Assembly (NCBI RefSeq): GCF_008365375.1
Contig: NZ_QOKW01000021.1
Location: 1 to 64,000, forward strand
Length of the DNA: 64,000 nt
Source: Roseomonas genomospecies 6
GTDB lineage: Bacteria; Pseudomonadota; Alphaproteobacteria; Azospirillales; Azospirillaceae
Direction of reading: 5' to 3'
Below, piece after piece: positions 22,573 through 32,009 of this stretch. Position numbers and translations under genes: made by a program. Numbering within the stretch: the first letter of the stretch is position 1; every line of letters starts with the position of its first letter. The notes beneath the pieces were generated by a model, which was given only the letters and a program-made list of their open reading frames with translations, ran no database searches and was not told the origin of the DNA.

Positions 22573-25310
22573 TGGCCGAGCCTCTCAAGGATCGCGGGCA
22601 CATGCACCTGATCGGCCTTGTAGTTGCCGGTCAGGGCGTACATGACGAGGTTGACGCCGAAGCGGTAGGCCATCTCCCGCTGCCGCTCGCCGCCGGGCAC
22701 CACGGCGTAGAGCGGCTGGCCGTTGCGGTTCGCCGCCCAGGCCGCGGCCCAGTCGTTGCCGCCGATCAGGACCGGGGACACGCCGTCGTTGGCGCGGCCC
22801 TCGCGCGCCTCGATCCAGAGGTCGCCGCCATTGTAGCGACCGGGGAAATCGTTCAGCAGGTAGAAGGACTTGGTCAGCACATGGTCGGGCGGCACGGGGG
22901 CCAGCGGCGGGATGTCCAGCCCCTGCACCATGCCCTGGAGCGCCTGATTGCCGCCGAAGGCGCCCGCCGACTGGTCGCGCGTGTCGAAGAGGATGGTGCC
23001 GCCGTTGCGCATGTACTCGTTCAGGCGCGCGCGGGCGCGGTCGGTCAGCGCCGGCTGCCCGCCGGACACCGGCCAGTAGAGCAGGGGGTAGAAGGCCAGC
23101 TCGTCGGTTTCCGGATCGACGCCGACCGCGCCTGCGGCCTCCACCGCGGTGCGGCGGGTCAGCACCTCCACAAGGCTTTCAAGCCCGGCGCGCGAGGTGT
23201 CGTCCACTGTCCCGTTTCCGGTGCGCACATAGGCGAGGTAGGTCTCCGCCGTCACCTTGGTCGATTGCAGGTCGTCGGCGCGTGCGGGCGTCCAGGGCGC
23301 CGCAGCCATGGGGAGCGCCGCGCCCAGAGTCAGCAGGACCGCGGCGGCGGCTCCGGCGCGGCGGCGGCGCTTCCCGCTTCCGAACCCCCAGCCGCCCAGC
23401 AGGCCGCGCAGCGCCAGGGCGATCAGCAGGTCGATCATGGCGAGCGCCAAGGCGGCGCCGAGCAGCGCGGGCTTCAACGCCACCTCGCCCCGCGTGCCGT
23501 AGGTGCCGCGGGCGACTCCGCCGGGCATGGCGCCCAGCGGCTCGATCCGGGTCACCACGGCCGTCAGGTTCAGGGCACGGCGGGACTCCTCCGTGCCGTA
23601 GAAGCCCGGCGGGTGGCGCGGACCGATCACATCGGCCCCGGCATCCCCGGCGATGGGGAAGGCGGCGGCCGGCGGTGGCACCAGCCGTCCGAAGCCGTCC
23701 AGAACCTCCAGCGGCTCCAGCGTGCCGCCATGCGCGCCCCCGGCGACGCCGCCGCTCAGCGTCACCAGACGGCGCAGCATGTCGACGAACAGGCCGGACA
23801 TCGGCAGGTTGGACCATTCCGGGCTGGCGGTGGTGTGGACGAGCACGATGTAGCCGTCTCCGCGCTTTTCCGAGGTGACCAGCGGCGTTCCGTCCTGAAG
23901 CCGTGCCCAGGTGCGGTCGGCGAGATCCAGCGCCGGTTCGGCGAGCACCTGCCGCGAAACCGCCACGTCGTCGGGGATGTGCAGGCCGGCGAAGGGGCTG
24001 CGCCCGTCGAAGGGCTGGAGCTTCGCTGGCTCCGACCAGGACAGCGCGCCGCCCAGCGCCCGGTCGCCGATGCGCAGACGCACCGGCACCAGACCGTCGG
24101 GATTCTGGGCCAGCCGCGGCCCGGCGAAGCGCAGCAGCACGCCGCCCTTGCGCACCCAATCCTCGATGGTCTGGGCCTCCTGCCCGGTCACGGCGCCGAT
24201 GTCCGACAGGACCAGCACGGCGAGGTCGCGCTTCAGAAGCTCGTCCGGCGCGCCGCGCCGCACCTCGTTGTAGGGGGCGAGCGCCCGTTCCAGGTAGTGC
24301 AGGTCGGAAAGCAGCGGCTGGTTCTCGCCAGCCGCGCGGCCCGAGGCCAGTCCGACGGGGCGGCGGCGCCAGCGCTCGTCCAGCAGGACGGTGGCTCCGG
24401 CGGTGGTGTCGTTCTCCACGCGCAGGCTGGCGGCGTCGTTGCGCAGCTCCGCCGGCACCTCGAACAGCACCTCGCGGGTGAGTTGCCCCGGTTCGAAGGC
24501 GACGGGCTGGCGGGTCAGCAGGCGTCCATCCGTGGCGGACAGGCGCAGGGTCACGCTGTCGGGGCGGGAGGCGTCGGCGCGCACCACGCGGGCGGACAGG
24601 CCGGTTCCCTCCGCCGAGGGGGGAAGCAGAAGGTGAGCGGGCTTCTCCGCGGAATCGTCCAGGATCTCGATGGAGCCCATGCGCTGAAGAGTCTCGGCAA
24701 GGCTGCGGGCGCTGCGGTCGCCGATGCCGTCCGACAGCCAGACCGTGTGGGCGGAACCGCGCGCGGCCAGCCCGCGCACGGCCTCCAGCGCGGCGGCGCG
24801 GTCGGTCGGCCAGGGGTGCGGCTCCAGCGCCTGGATCAGGCGGCGGGCTTCGGCGGCGGGCAGGGGCGGGCTGGCCTTCACCGCCTCGCCCCCGGCGGGC
24901 CGGGCGGTCGGCAGCAGGATCACCGGGCGGTCCTGCCGCTCCGCCTGGGAGACCAGCTCCTCCATCGCGCGGCGGCGGTTCGGCCAGTCGCGGCCGGACG
25001 CCCAGCCGTTGTCCACCAGAAGCAGCAGCGGCCCGCTGCCCGGCAGGGCGGCACGCGGATTCAGCAGTGGCCCGGCCAGCGCCAGGATCAGCAGCGCGGC
25101 GACGATCAGGCGCAGGATCAGCAGCCACAGCGGGGTGCGGGCGGGCGTCTCCTCCCGCGCCGTCAGGTCGCGCAGCAGCCGGATGGCGGGAAAGCGCACC
25201 ACCCGTGGGGCCGGCGGCGTGACGCGCAGCAGCCACCACAGCACCGGCAGGACGGCCAGAGCGGTCAGAACCCACGGGGCGGCGAAGGCGATCGGTCCGA
25301 AACCCAGCAT
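22569..25310 (-). CDS. DUF4159 domain protein with BatA-like N-terminal membrane domain
   Basis: The 913-residue protein begins with the double-membrane N-terminal domain of BatA/Aerotolerance-type proteins (MLGFGPIAFAAPWVLTALAVLPVLWWLLR, then LWLLILRLIVAALLILALAG). A VWA-like region with a weakened metal site (LLLLVDNGWASG) follows. Two further membrane helices lie near residues 625-680, and a DUF4159 domain forms the last 210 residues (RTGNGTVDDTSRAGLESLVE, GGTILFDTRDQ). It is third in the MoxR-DUF58 operon and overlaps the downstream gene by four bases. Confidence 0.85.
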   Translation of the reverse strand: MLGFGPIAFAAPWVLTALAVLPVLWWLLRVTPPAPRVVRFPAIRLLRDLTAREETPARTPLWLLILRLIVAALLILALAGPLLNPRAALPGSGPLLLLVDNGWASGRDWPNRRRAMEELVSQAERQDRPVILLPTARPAGGEAVKASPPLPAAEARRLIQALEPHPWPTDRAAALEAVRGLAARGSAHTVWLSDGIGDRSARSLAETLQRMGSIEILDDSAEKPAHLLLPPSAEGTGLSARVVRADASRPDSVTLRLSATDGRLLTRQPVAFEPGQLTREVLFEVPAELRNDAASLRVENDTTAGATVLLDERWRRRPVGLASGRAAGENQPLLSDLHYLERALAPYNEVRRGAPDELLKRDLAVLVLSDIGAVTGQEAQTIEDWVRKGGVLLRFAGPRLAQNPDGLVPVRLRIGDRALGGALSWSEPAKLQPFDGRSPFAGLHIPDDVAVSRQVLAEPALDLADRTWARLQDGTPLVTSEKRGDGYIVLVHTTASPEWSNLPMSGLFVDMLRRLVTLSGGVAGGAHGGTLEPLEVLDGFGRLVPPPAAAFPIAGDAGADVIGPRHPPGFYGTEESRRALNLTAVVTRIEPLGAMPGGVARGTYGTRGEVALKPALLGAALALAMIDLLIALALRGLLGGWGFGSGKRRRRAGAAAAVLLTLGAALPMAAAPWTPARADDLQSTKVTAETYLAYVRTGNGTVDDTSRAGLESLVEVLTRRTAVEAAGAVGVDPETDELAFYPLLYWPVSGGQPALTDRARARLNEYMRNGGTILFDTRDQSAGAFGGNQALQGMVQGLDIPPLAPVPPDHVLTKSFYLLNDFPGRYNGGDLWIEAREGRANDGVSPVLIGGNDWAAAWAANRNGQPLYAVVPGGERQREMAYRFGVNLVMYALTGNYKADQVHVPAILERLGQ

Positions 25311-25368
25311 CGGCGTCTACGCTGTTGGTGGATGGGGGTGGGGGAGTGTCTTGGGTGGTCGGGTCGGG

Positions 25369-25437
25369 CCCCCACCCAACCCTCCCCCACCTGCGGCGGG
25401 GGAGGGCTTGAGAACCTGCCCCCGCCGCAGGTGGGGG
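25369..25437. repeat. GC-rich palindromic intergenic repeat, copy 1
   Basis: CCCCCACCTGCGGCGGGGG (25384-25402) and its exact reverse complement (25419-25437) form 19-bp arms. CCCCACCCAACCCTC precedes them. The same framework, CCCCACCC(T)AACCCTCCCCC followed by CGGGGGAGGG, occurs at 50282 and 52620, so this is a dispersed repeat family. It fills the gap between the DUF58 and DUF4159 genes. Confidence 0.75.
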
Positions 25438-25489
25438 AAGGAGGGGCCCACGCGCAGCGTGGGAGGAAGGGGGCGCGGTGCCGCCACCT

Positions 25490-26389
25490 CTAAACCGCCT
25501 CCCGCGCCAACGCACCCCACAGCCCGAGCAGGGCGGTCTGGGGCGGGCGGTCGGTGCGGTGGACGGCGTAGGTCCAGCCGGCGGCGCGGGCCAGGGCGTC
25601 CAGACCGTCCTGGTGGGCGCGCAGCCGCTCCAGATAGGTCTGGCGCACCGCCTCCACGCGGGGCACCAGCAATTCCTCCTCGCCCTCGAAGCCTTCGAAC
25701 TCGACGCGCCCCTCGTAGGGCAGGGTCTCCTCCGCCGGGTCGAGGATCTGGAGCAGATGGCCGCGCACGCCGCGCCCGGTCAGGGCGGCCACGGTCTCGT
25801 GGATTTCCGGCAGCGGCGACAGCAGATCGCCCACCAGAACCACCTGGGCGTGGCGGGGCAGCGGCTCGGGCCGCGGCAGCGCGTCGGGGGAATGGGCGTT
25901 GCGCGGGTCGGTCATCTGGCCGGCCATGCGGTTCAGGGCGAACTTGCCGTGGTCCGGGCGCTGGCCGGAGTTCAGCAGGCCCACCCTCTCGCCGCCGCGC
26001 ACCAGAAGCACCGCGGCGGCGAGCGTCAGCAGGTCGGCGCGCTCCCGCTTGGTCGGCAGGGCGTTGGTGGACCGGTAATCCATGGAGGGCGAGCGGTCGC
26101 GCCACAGCCAGACGGTCTGGGCGGCCTCCCACTCGTTCTCGCGCACATAGACGGGTTGGGTCTTGCCGGATTGCCGCCAGTCGATCATCTGCGGCGAATC
26201 GCCGGGCTGGTATCGGCGGAACTGCCAGAAGGTCTCGCCCAGCCCGACGCGCCGCCGCCCGTGCACGCCCTGCGCGACCGTCGAGGCGACGCGCTCCGCA
26301 GCGACCAGAAGCGGCGGCAGGGTGGCGGCCAACCCCTCCGCGCGCTGCTGCGCCCGCAGGGTGGTGGCGCCGAGAGTGGGAGTGGCCAT
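25490..26389 (-). CDS. DUF58 domain-containing protein
   Basis: A 299-residue protein with the DUF58 signature VGLGETFWQFRRYQPGDSPQ, then MIDWRQSGKTQPVYVRENEWE, followed by a VWA-like metal-binding segment (DRSPSMDYRS). It is second in the leftward operon, 10 bp after the MoxR gene. In this family the ATPase and DUF58 protein work together on envelope or enzyme assembly; the client here is unknown. Confidence 0.9.
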   Translation of the reverse strand: MATPTLGATTLRAQQRAEGLAATLPPLLVAAERVASTVAQGVHGRRRVGLGETFWQFRRYQPGDSPQMIDWRQSGKTQPVYVRENEWEAAQTVWLWRDRSPSMDYRSTNALPTKRERADLLTLAAAVLLVRGGERVGLLNSGQRPDHGKFALNRMAGQMTDPRNAHSPDALPRPEPLPRHAQVVLVGDLLSPLPEIHETVAALTGRGVRGHLLQILDPAEETLPYEGRVEFEGFEGEEELLVPRVEAVRQTYLERLRAHQDGLDALARAAGWTYAVHRTDRPPQTALLGLWGALAREAV

Positions 26390-26399
26390 CGGCAGGTCC

Positions 26400-27467
26400 T
26401 TACGACAAGGGGGCGCAGAGGCGGTTGATGATGTCGTCCAGGGTGATGCCGTCCGCCCGCGCGGCGAAGTTCAGCGCCATGCGGTGCCGCAGCACCGGCT
26501 TCGCCAGGGCCATCACGTCGTCCAGCGACGGCGACAGCCGCCCGTCCAGAACGGCGCGGGCGCGGGCGGCCAGCATCAGCGCCTGGCTGGCGCGCGGGCC
26601 GGGACCCCAGGCGACGTGGCGCTGCACCTCCGGCACGTCGGTGGTTTCCGGACGGCCCCGCCGCACGAGGTCGAGGATGCCTTCCACCACCCCTTCGCCG
26701 ACCGGCACGCGGCGGACCAGCCGCTGCGCCGCCTGGAGGTCGGCGGGGGAAAGCACCGTCACCGCCTGCTCGTCCAGGGCGCCGGTGGTGGCGATCATCA
26801 TGCGCCGCTCGGCGTCGCGGTCAGGATAATCGACGTCGATCTGCATCAGGAAGCGGTCGAGCTGCGCTTCTGGCAGCGGGTAGGTGCCCTCCTGCTCCAG
26901 TGGATTCTGGGTGGCGAGGACGTGGAAGGGCTGGGGCAGGGCGTGGTACTGGCCGGCGACCGACACGCGCCGCTCCTGCATCGCCTGGAGCAGGGCGGAC
27001 TGGGTGCGCGGGCTGGCGCGGTTGATCTCGTCCGCCATCAGGAGCTGGCTGAAGACCGGACCCGGAATGAAGCGGAAGGACCGGCGGCCCTGCTCGTTCT
27101 CCTCCAGAACCTCCGACCCCAGGATGTCGGCGGGCATCAGATCGGGCGTGCACTGAATGCGCTTCTCCGCGAGGCCCAGGACGGTGCCCAGCGTTTCCAC
27201 CAGCCGCGTCTTGGCGAGGCCGGGCACGCCGATCAGCAGGACGTGGCCACCGGCCAGAAGCGTGATGAGCGTGAGGTCGATCACCTCCTGCTGGCCGAAG
27301 ATGATGCGCCCGATGCGGTCGCGCACATGGGTCAGCCGGCCGCCGAGCGCCTCGATCTCCGCCATGAGCTGATGCGGATTCTCGGTGGCGGGAAAGCCCT
27401 GGCCCGGATTGGCGCCCGGATTGACGGCGTCGGTTGCGCTCACGTCTCTGCTCCCGTTTAAGACCAT
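26400..27467 (-). CDS. MoxR-family AAA+ ATPase
   Basis: A 355-residue chaperone-like ATPase. The Walker A is LLIGVPGLAKTRL (about residues 74-86). The Walker B and sensor region is LLMADEINRASPRTQSALLQAMQE, with VLATQNPLEQEGTYPLPEAQLDRF, characteristic of MoxR proteins. It is first in the operon MoxR-DUF58-DUF4159-VWA/GATase. The first 30 residues are poorly conserved in type and the start could be shorter. Divergent from the DUF1285 gene across 140 bp. Confidence 0.93.
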   Translation of the reverse strand: MVLNGSRDVSATDAVNPGANPGQGFPATENPHQLMAEIEALGGRLTHVRDRIGRIIFGQQEVIDLTLITLLAGGHVLLIGVPGLAKTRLVETLGTVLGLAEKRIQCTPDLMPADILGSEVLEENEQGRRSFRFIPGPVFSQLLMADEINRASPRTQSALLQAMQERRVSVAGQYHALPQPFHVLATQNPLEQEGTYPLPEAQLDRFLMQIDVDYPDRDAERRMMIATTGALDEQAVTVLSPADLQAAQRLVRRVPVGEGVVEGILDLVRRGRPETTDVPEVQRHVAWGPGPRASQALMLAARARAVLDGRLSPSLDDVMALAKPVLRHRMALNFAARADGITLDDIINRLCAPLS

Positions 27468-27607
27468 GCAGTCATGACCCCTGGGGTCGGAACGGCCGTC
27501 GTGGCAATTGCGCCAGTCTGGACCTATGTGACGAGTATGGCGAAATTACGTTGCGCGGCCAGTTCCCACTGTGCCCCCTCATGCCCGAAAAGACGAGAAG
27601 GCCAGCG

Positions 27608-28177
27608 ATGAAGGTCGGCAATGAACGGTCGAATGACAAGCGCCCAGGTGGAGAGAGCGGCGAAAGCCTGCCCGGCGGTTTGCAACCGACCGCCAGGGAG
27701 CAGCGTTTCGACATCCGCATCGCCCGCGACGGCACCTGGTTCCACGAGGGCGACCCGATCCGGCGCATCGAGTTGGTGAAGCTGTTCGCCACGGTTCTGC
27801 GGCGGGACGAGGCGGGCGATTTCTGGCTGGTCACGCCGGTCGAGCGCGGGCGCATCGTGGTTGAGGACACGCCCTTCATCGCCGTGGAAATGGTTGCAAG
27901 CGGAGATGGAGACGAACAGACGCTGTCGTTCCGTACAAATTTAGACGAATGGGTGGAATGCGGGCCGGAACACCCGATAAGGGTTGTGCACAATCCTGAA
28001 AATGGAGAACCGACGCCCTATATCGTCATAAGAAATGGTTTGGAAGCGCGAATTCTTCGGTCGGTCTACTACGAAATGGTGGACCGGGCCGTTGCGCGCG
28101 GCCATGATGGGGAAACCGAGGTGGGAGTATGGAGCAGGAAGGCCTTCTTCGCGCTGGGCAAGCTGCCTGGAGAGTGA
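27608..28177 (+). CDS. DUF1285 domain-containing protein
   Basis: The start at ATG 27608 (MKVGNERSNDKRPGG) has AGAAGG six bases upstream; a frame reaching 27434 overlaps the divergent MoxR start and is rejected. The 189-residue protein has FDIRIARDGTWFHEGDPIRRIELVKLF, then TPVERGRIVVEDTPF, the typical DUF1285 text. The biochemical role is unknown. It overlaps the Nudix gene by 49 bp, so the two are translationally linked. Confidence 0.88.
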   Translation: MKVGNERSNDKRPGGESGESLPGGLQPTAREQRFDIRIARDGTWFHEGDPIRRIELVKLFATVLRRDEAGDFWLVTPVERGRIVVEDTPFIAVEMVASGDGDEQTLSFRTNLDEWVECGPEHPIRVVHNPENGEPTPYIVIRNGLEARILRSVYYEMVDRAVARGHDGETEVGVWSRKAFFALGKLPGE

Positions 28178-28818
28178 GTCTCGACGAGGTCCGAAAGCGC
28201 TTTCCGGGAAGCGCCACGGCCAGCCTGCACCCCGTCAAGGTGCGCGGCGACCATGATCTGAATCCCGGATTCCAACCCTCCACGGGCAAGCTGCGGGAGG
28301 CCGCGGTGCTGGTTCCTCTGGTGGACCGCCCGGAGGAGCCGACGGTCATCTTCACCCAGCGGACCGCCAACCTGACGGCCCACGCCGGCCAGATCAGCTT
28401 TCCCGGCGGCCGGATGGAGAGCGCGGACCGCGACCCGGAAGACACCGCCCTGCGCGAGACGGAGGAGGAGATCGGGCTGAACCGCAGCCGGATCGAGCTG
28501 CTGGGCCGGCTGGACACCTACGTGACGCGCACCGGCTTCCGGGTGACCCCGGTGGTCGGGCTGGTGCGCCCGCCCTTCGACGTGATTCCCGACCCGACCG
28601 AGGTCGCGGAGGTGTTCGAGGTTCCGTTGGCTGCCATCCTCGACCCCACCAACCCGCAACGCCACAGCCGCGAGTTCCAGGGCGCCCAGCGCTATTTCTA
28701 CGCCTTCCCGTATCAGCAGCGCTTCATCTGGGGGGCGACGGCGGGGATGCTCGCCAATCTCTGCGACGTCCTGCGCGCCGACCGGCTGGGCGACCTGCCC
28801 ACCGGCGGAACCCGGTAG
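28129..28818 (+). CDS. Nudix hydrolase, CoA pyrophosphatase type
   Basis: The 229-residue protein contains the Nudix box GGRMESADRDPEDTALRETE followed by EEIG, preceded by the family's LTAHAGQISFPGG, which marks the NudL/CoA pyrophosphatase (UPF0035) subgroup. Likely substrates are CoA and CoA thioesters. It starts inside the DUF1285 gene (49-bp overlap) and is followed after 12 bp by a small membrane-protein gene. Confidence 0.92.
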   Translation: MEQEGLLRAGQAAWRVSLDEVRKRFPGSATASLHPVKVRGDHDLNPGFQPSTGKLREAAVLVPLVDRPEEPTVIFTQRTANLTAHAGQISFPGGRMESADRDPEDTALRETEEEIGLNRSRIELLGRLDTYVTRTGFRVTPVVGLVRPPFDVIPDPTEVAEVFEVPLAAILDPTNPQRHSREFQGAQRYFYAFPYQQRFIWGATAGMLANLCDVLRADRLGDLPTGGTR

Positions 28819-28830
28819 GGCGGTGGCGCG

Positions 28831-29121
28831 GTGCTGCGTATCTTCCTGACGGTCATCCTGCCTCTGGTCCTGCCCACGGTCGGCTATGCCCTGTACGTGT
28901 TGGTGGTCGAGCGCCGCCGCCGGGAGGCTGAGGAGGCGCACAACCCGGCCCCCTGGTGGGCGGCCGCGCCCTGGCCCTGGCTGGTGCTGGGCGGGGTGGC
29001 GGCGATGGCGGTGACGCTGGGCTCCGTCGCCCTGACCAGCGGGGTGCCGCCGCACACGCCCTACACCCCGGCGCACGTCGAGGACGGGCGGGTGATCGGC
29101 GGCGGGGCTTCTAGCAATTGA
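28831..29121 (+). CDS. DUF6111-like small membrane protein
   Basis: A 96-residue protein starting at GTG. Two membrane helices (MLRIFLTVILPLVLPTVGYALYVLVV and PWLVLGGVAAMAVTLGSVALT) flank a basic loop with RRRREAEEAHNPAPWW. This matches DUF6111 proteins found between Nudix and CCA-adding genes in alphaproteobacteria. Function unknown. Confidence 0.8.
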   Translation: MLRIFLTVILPLVLPTVGYALYVLVVERRRREAEEAHNPAPWWAAAPWPWLVLGGVAAMAVTLGSVALTSGVPPHTPYTPAHVEDGRVIGGGASSN

Positions 29122-29146
29122 GCGTCCCGCGGGCTAGCCTGCCGCC

Positions 29147-30385
29147 ATGACCGTCAACGCCCGCATCGCCCTTCAGCCCTGGATGACCGCGCCCGAGACG
29201 CGCGCCGTGTTCGAGGCCCTCGCCGCCGGGGGCGCGGACGCGCGCTTCGTCGGCGGCTGCGTGCGCGACGCGTGGCTGGGTCGCAGGGTGAAGGACATCG
29301 ACATCGCCACCCACGCCCCGCCGGAGCGGGTGATGGAGTTGCTGAAGGCCGCCGGCATCGCCGCCATCCCCACGGGGATCGAGCACGGCACCATCACCGC
29401 CGTGGCCGGGAAGGCGCATTACGAGATCACCACGCTGCGCCGCGACGTGGAGAATTTCGGGCGCCACGCCCGCGTGGAGTTCACCGACGACTGGCGGGAG
29501 GACGCGGCCCGGCGCGACCTGACCATGAACGCGCTGAGCTGCACGCTGGAGGGCTGCGTCTACGATCCGTTCGGGGGGTTGGGCGACATGGCCGCCGGGC
29601 GGGTGCGCTTCGTCGGCGACCCGCGCCAGCGCATCGAGGAGGACGTGCTGCGCCTGCTGCGCTTCTTCCGCTTCCACGCCCATTACGGGCGCGGCGCCCC
29701 GGACGAAGCGGCGCTGGCCGCCTGCACGGAGATGGCGCCCCGCCTGCCGACCCTGTCCGGCGAGCGGGTCCGGGGCGAGTTGTCCCGGCTGCTGGCCGCG
29801 CCCGACCCGGCGCTGGTCTGGGACCTGATGATCGAGCGCGGGGTGATGGCCCACCTGCTGCCCGACGCGGTTCGCACCGTCCGGCTGGACGGGCTGGTCC
29901 GGCTGGAGCATGACCTGGGCGAGCCGACTGAGGCGGTGCGCCGCTTCGCCGCCGTTCTGGACACCGACCGGGCCGGTGCGCTGGCCGTGGCGCAAACGCT
30001 GCGCCTGTCCAACGCCGACCGCGACCGCCTCGCGGCCTTGACGGAGCCGCCCATGGCCGTCTCCCCGTCCGACGGGCCGATGAAGCGGCGGCAGGCTCTC
30101 TACCGGTTGGGAGACGCCGGGCTGTACCGCGACCTCGCGCTTCTGGCGGCGGTGGACGCTCCCGGACCGGTGGCGCTCGATGCGGTGAAGGCGGCGCTGG
30201 CGACGGCGGAGGAGCTGCCGTCCCTGACGCTTCCCATCGCCGGGCGCGACCTGCTGGCCATGGGAATGCAGCGCGGCCCGGCGGTGGGCGCGCTGCTGAA
30301 GCAGGTCGAGGCGTGGTGGATCGCCGAGGACTTCCGGCCGGGGCGGGAGGCGTGCCTGGCCGAGGCGGAAAGGCGGATGGGCTGA
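29147..30385 (+). CDS. cca: CCA tRNA nucleotidyltransferase
   Basis: Adds or repairs the 3' CCA of tRNAs. The 412-residue class II nucleotidyltransferase shows FVGGCVRDAWLG and the catalytic DIDIAT, then RRDLTMNAL and the RIEEDVLRLLRFFRF segment of the neck. It is the last of a five-gene rightward run. The GCN5- or HD-like C-terminal part is helical and less conserved. Confidence 0.92.
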   Translation: MTVNARIALQPWMTAPETRAVFEALAAGGADARFVGGCVRDAWLGRRVKDIDIATHAPPERVMELLKAAGIAAIPTGIEHGTITAVAGKAHYEITTLRRDVENFGRHARVEFTDDWREDAARRDLTMNALSCTLEGCVYDPFGGLGDMAAGRVRFVGDPRQRIEEDVLRLLRFFRFHAHYGRGAPDEAALAACTEMAPRLPTLSGERVRGELSRLLAAPDPALVWDLMIERGVMAHLLPDAVRTVRLDGLVRLEHDLGEPTEAVRRFAAVLDTDRAGALAVAQTLRLSNADRDRLAALTEPPMAVSPSDGPMKRRQALYRLGDAGLYRDLALLAAVDAPGPVALDAVKAALATAEELPSLTLPIAGRDLLAMGMQRGPAVGALLKQVEAWWIAEDFRPGREACLAEAERRMG

Positions 30386-30395
30386 GGCAAAGCCG

Positions 30396-31271
30396 CTACG
30401 GCCACTTCACCTCCGGCGGCATGCTCATCAGGATGGCTTCGGTGTTGCCGCCGGTCTTCAGGCCGAAGGTCGTGCCGCGGTCGTAGAGCAGGTTGAACTC
30501 GACGTAGCGTCCGCGGCGGATCAACTGGTGCTCGCGCTGCTCCGGGGTCCAGGGGCGGTTCATGTGGCGGCGGACCAGGGCGGGGAAGACCTCCAGGAAG
30601 GCCAGCCCGACGTCGCGGGTGAAGACGAAATCGGCCTCCCAGTTCCCGGAATCCAGATTGTCGTAGAAGATGCCGCCGACGCCCCGCGCCTCGCCCCGGT
30701 GCGGCAGGAAGAAATAGCGGTCGCACCACTCCTTGTAGCGCGCGTAGCAGGTCGGGTCGTGGCGGTCGCAGGCGTCGCGGAAGGCGGCGTGGAAATCGGC
30801 GGTGTCCTGCTCGTCGGGCACCATCGGGGTCAGGTCGGCGCCGCCGCCGAACCAGCCGATGCTGGTCACGATGTGGCGCGTGTTCATGTGGGTGGCCGGA
30901 ACCAGCGGCGAGCGCATGTGCGCGACGAGGCTGATGCCCGAGGCCCAGAACCGCCCGTCTTCCGCAGCACCTGGGATGTTGGCGCGGAATTCGGGGCTGA
31001 AGGTGCCGTGCACGGTGGAGACGTTGACGCCCACCTTCTCGAACACGCGGCCCCGCATCACCGACATCACGCCGCCGCCGCCCTCGCCGCCGCCATGGTC
31101 CGGGCGCTGCCACGCCTTGCGCTCGAAGCGGCCCGGCGGCAGGTCGGAATGGGTGCCGGTCAGCTCGTCCTCGATCCGTTCGAACTCGGCGCAGATGCGG
31201 TCGCGCAACTCGGCGAACCAGGCGCTGGCCTGTGCCTGCCGGTCGGTGGCGTCGGGAAGGGAGGTGGTCAT
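30396..31271 (-). CDS. hemF: Oxygen-dependent coproporphyrinogen III oxidase
   Basis: Converts coproporphyrinogen III to protoporphyrinogen IX in haem synthesis, using O2. The 291-residue protein has the HemF signatures GWFGGGADLTP, YFFLPHRGEARGVGGIFYD and RRGRYVEFNLLYDRGT. It overlaps the trmL gene by four bases, so the two are coupled. It is convergent with cca. Confidence 0.96.
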   Translation of the reverse strand: MTTSLPDATDRQAQASAWFAELRDRICAEFERIEDELTGTHSDLPPGRFERKAWQRPDHGGGEGGGGVMSVMRGRVFEKVGVNVSTVHGTFSPEFRANIPGAAEDGRFWASGISLVAHMRSPLVPATHMNTRHIVTSIGWFGGGADLTPMVPDEQDTADFHAAFRDACDRHDPTCYARYKEWCDRYFFLPHRGEARGVGGIFYDNLDSGNWEADFVFTRDVGLAFLEVFPALVRRHMNRPWTPEQREHQLIRRGRYVEFNLLYDRGTTFGLKTGGNTEAILMSMPPEVKWP

Positions 31272-31753
31272 GGGCGGGCGTCCGGGCTCGGTCGGTGCAG
31301 AGGTCGGGGCAGTGCGGCCGTCTGCCGCATGGCCTCACCCAACACCATCGCGGCACTCAGCGCAACATTCAGCGACCGGGCGGGCGGTTTCAGGGGAATG
31401 ACCAGCCGGGCGTCGGCGGCTTCGTGCACCTCCTCCGGCACGCCGGCGCTCTCGCGCCCGACCATGATGCGGTCGTCCGGGGCGAAGGCGAAATCGGTGT
31501 AGGGAACGGCCCCGCGGGTGGTCAGCAGCACCAGCCGCCCCGCCTGCGGCAGCGCGCGGTAGGCCGCCCAGGAGCTGTGCCGGACCAGGGAGAGCTGGTC
31601 GATGTAATCCATCCCGGCCCGCCGCAGCTTGCGGTCGTCCAGCACGAAGCCGCAGGGCTCGATCAGGTCCAGCGGCACCCCGAGTCCCGCCGCCAGCCGC
31701 ATCAGCGTCCCGGCGTTCTGGGGAATGTCGGGTTCGAAGAGTACGAGGCGCAT
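31268..31753 (-). CDS. trmL: tRNA (cytidine(34)-2'-O)-methyltransferase
   Basis: A 161-residue SPOUT methyltransferase for the wobble base of tRNA-Leu. It begins MRLVLFEPDIPQNAGTLMRL (family wording VLxxPxIPxNxGxxxR). DRIMVGRESAGVPEEVHEAA and RLVIPLKPPARSLNVALSAA mark the SAM-binding knot. It is first in the trmL-hemF operon, divergent from petA across 256 bp. Confidence 0.93.
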   Translation of the reverse strand: MRLVLFEPDIPQNAGTLMRLAAGLGVPLDLIEPCGFVLDDRKLRRAGMDYIDQLSLVRHSSWAAYRALPQAGRLVLLTTRGAVPYTDFAFAPDDRIMVGRESAGVPEEVHEAADARLVIPLKPPARSLNVALSAAMVLGEAMRQTAALPRPLHRPSPDARP

Positions 31754-32009
31754 GAAATTCCCTTGTTGTTCAGCGAAGTCTAATGGTGCACCGCGAAGCG
31801 CGACAAGTTGTCCGATGACAAAGCCTTTTCAAGGCGCTGCCGCGACTGTATACCGCACCCCGGATACCCGGGGCATACAACCCCGGCCGACGCGGCGCGC
31901 CCACGCCCACCCAGTGAGCGGACACGCCCGTCAAGTCGTGATAAACACTGGTCCACGTGTCATAGGGCGCTTCGGCGCGCCGCCGTATGCCTTGAGGAGA
32001 TTAACGCTT
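31754..32009. promoter_or_regulatory. Divergent promoter region between trmL and petA
   Basis: The 256-bp gap holds no gene. It carries CCCCGGATACCCGGGGCATA, a partly symmetric GC-rich sequence, and ends with TGAGGAG as the petA ribosome site. No firm -35/-10 pair could be fixed by eye, but both genes must start here. Confidence 0.4.

Noticed and set aside
22533..25493. A 986-codon open frame on the plus strand opposite the DUF4159 gene
   Set aside because: Antisense shadow in GC-rich DNA: composition is rich in Gly, Gln, His and Arg with no domain, and the minus strand has a well-recognised family.
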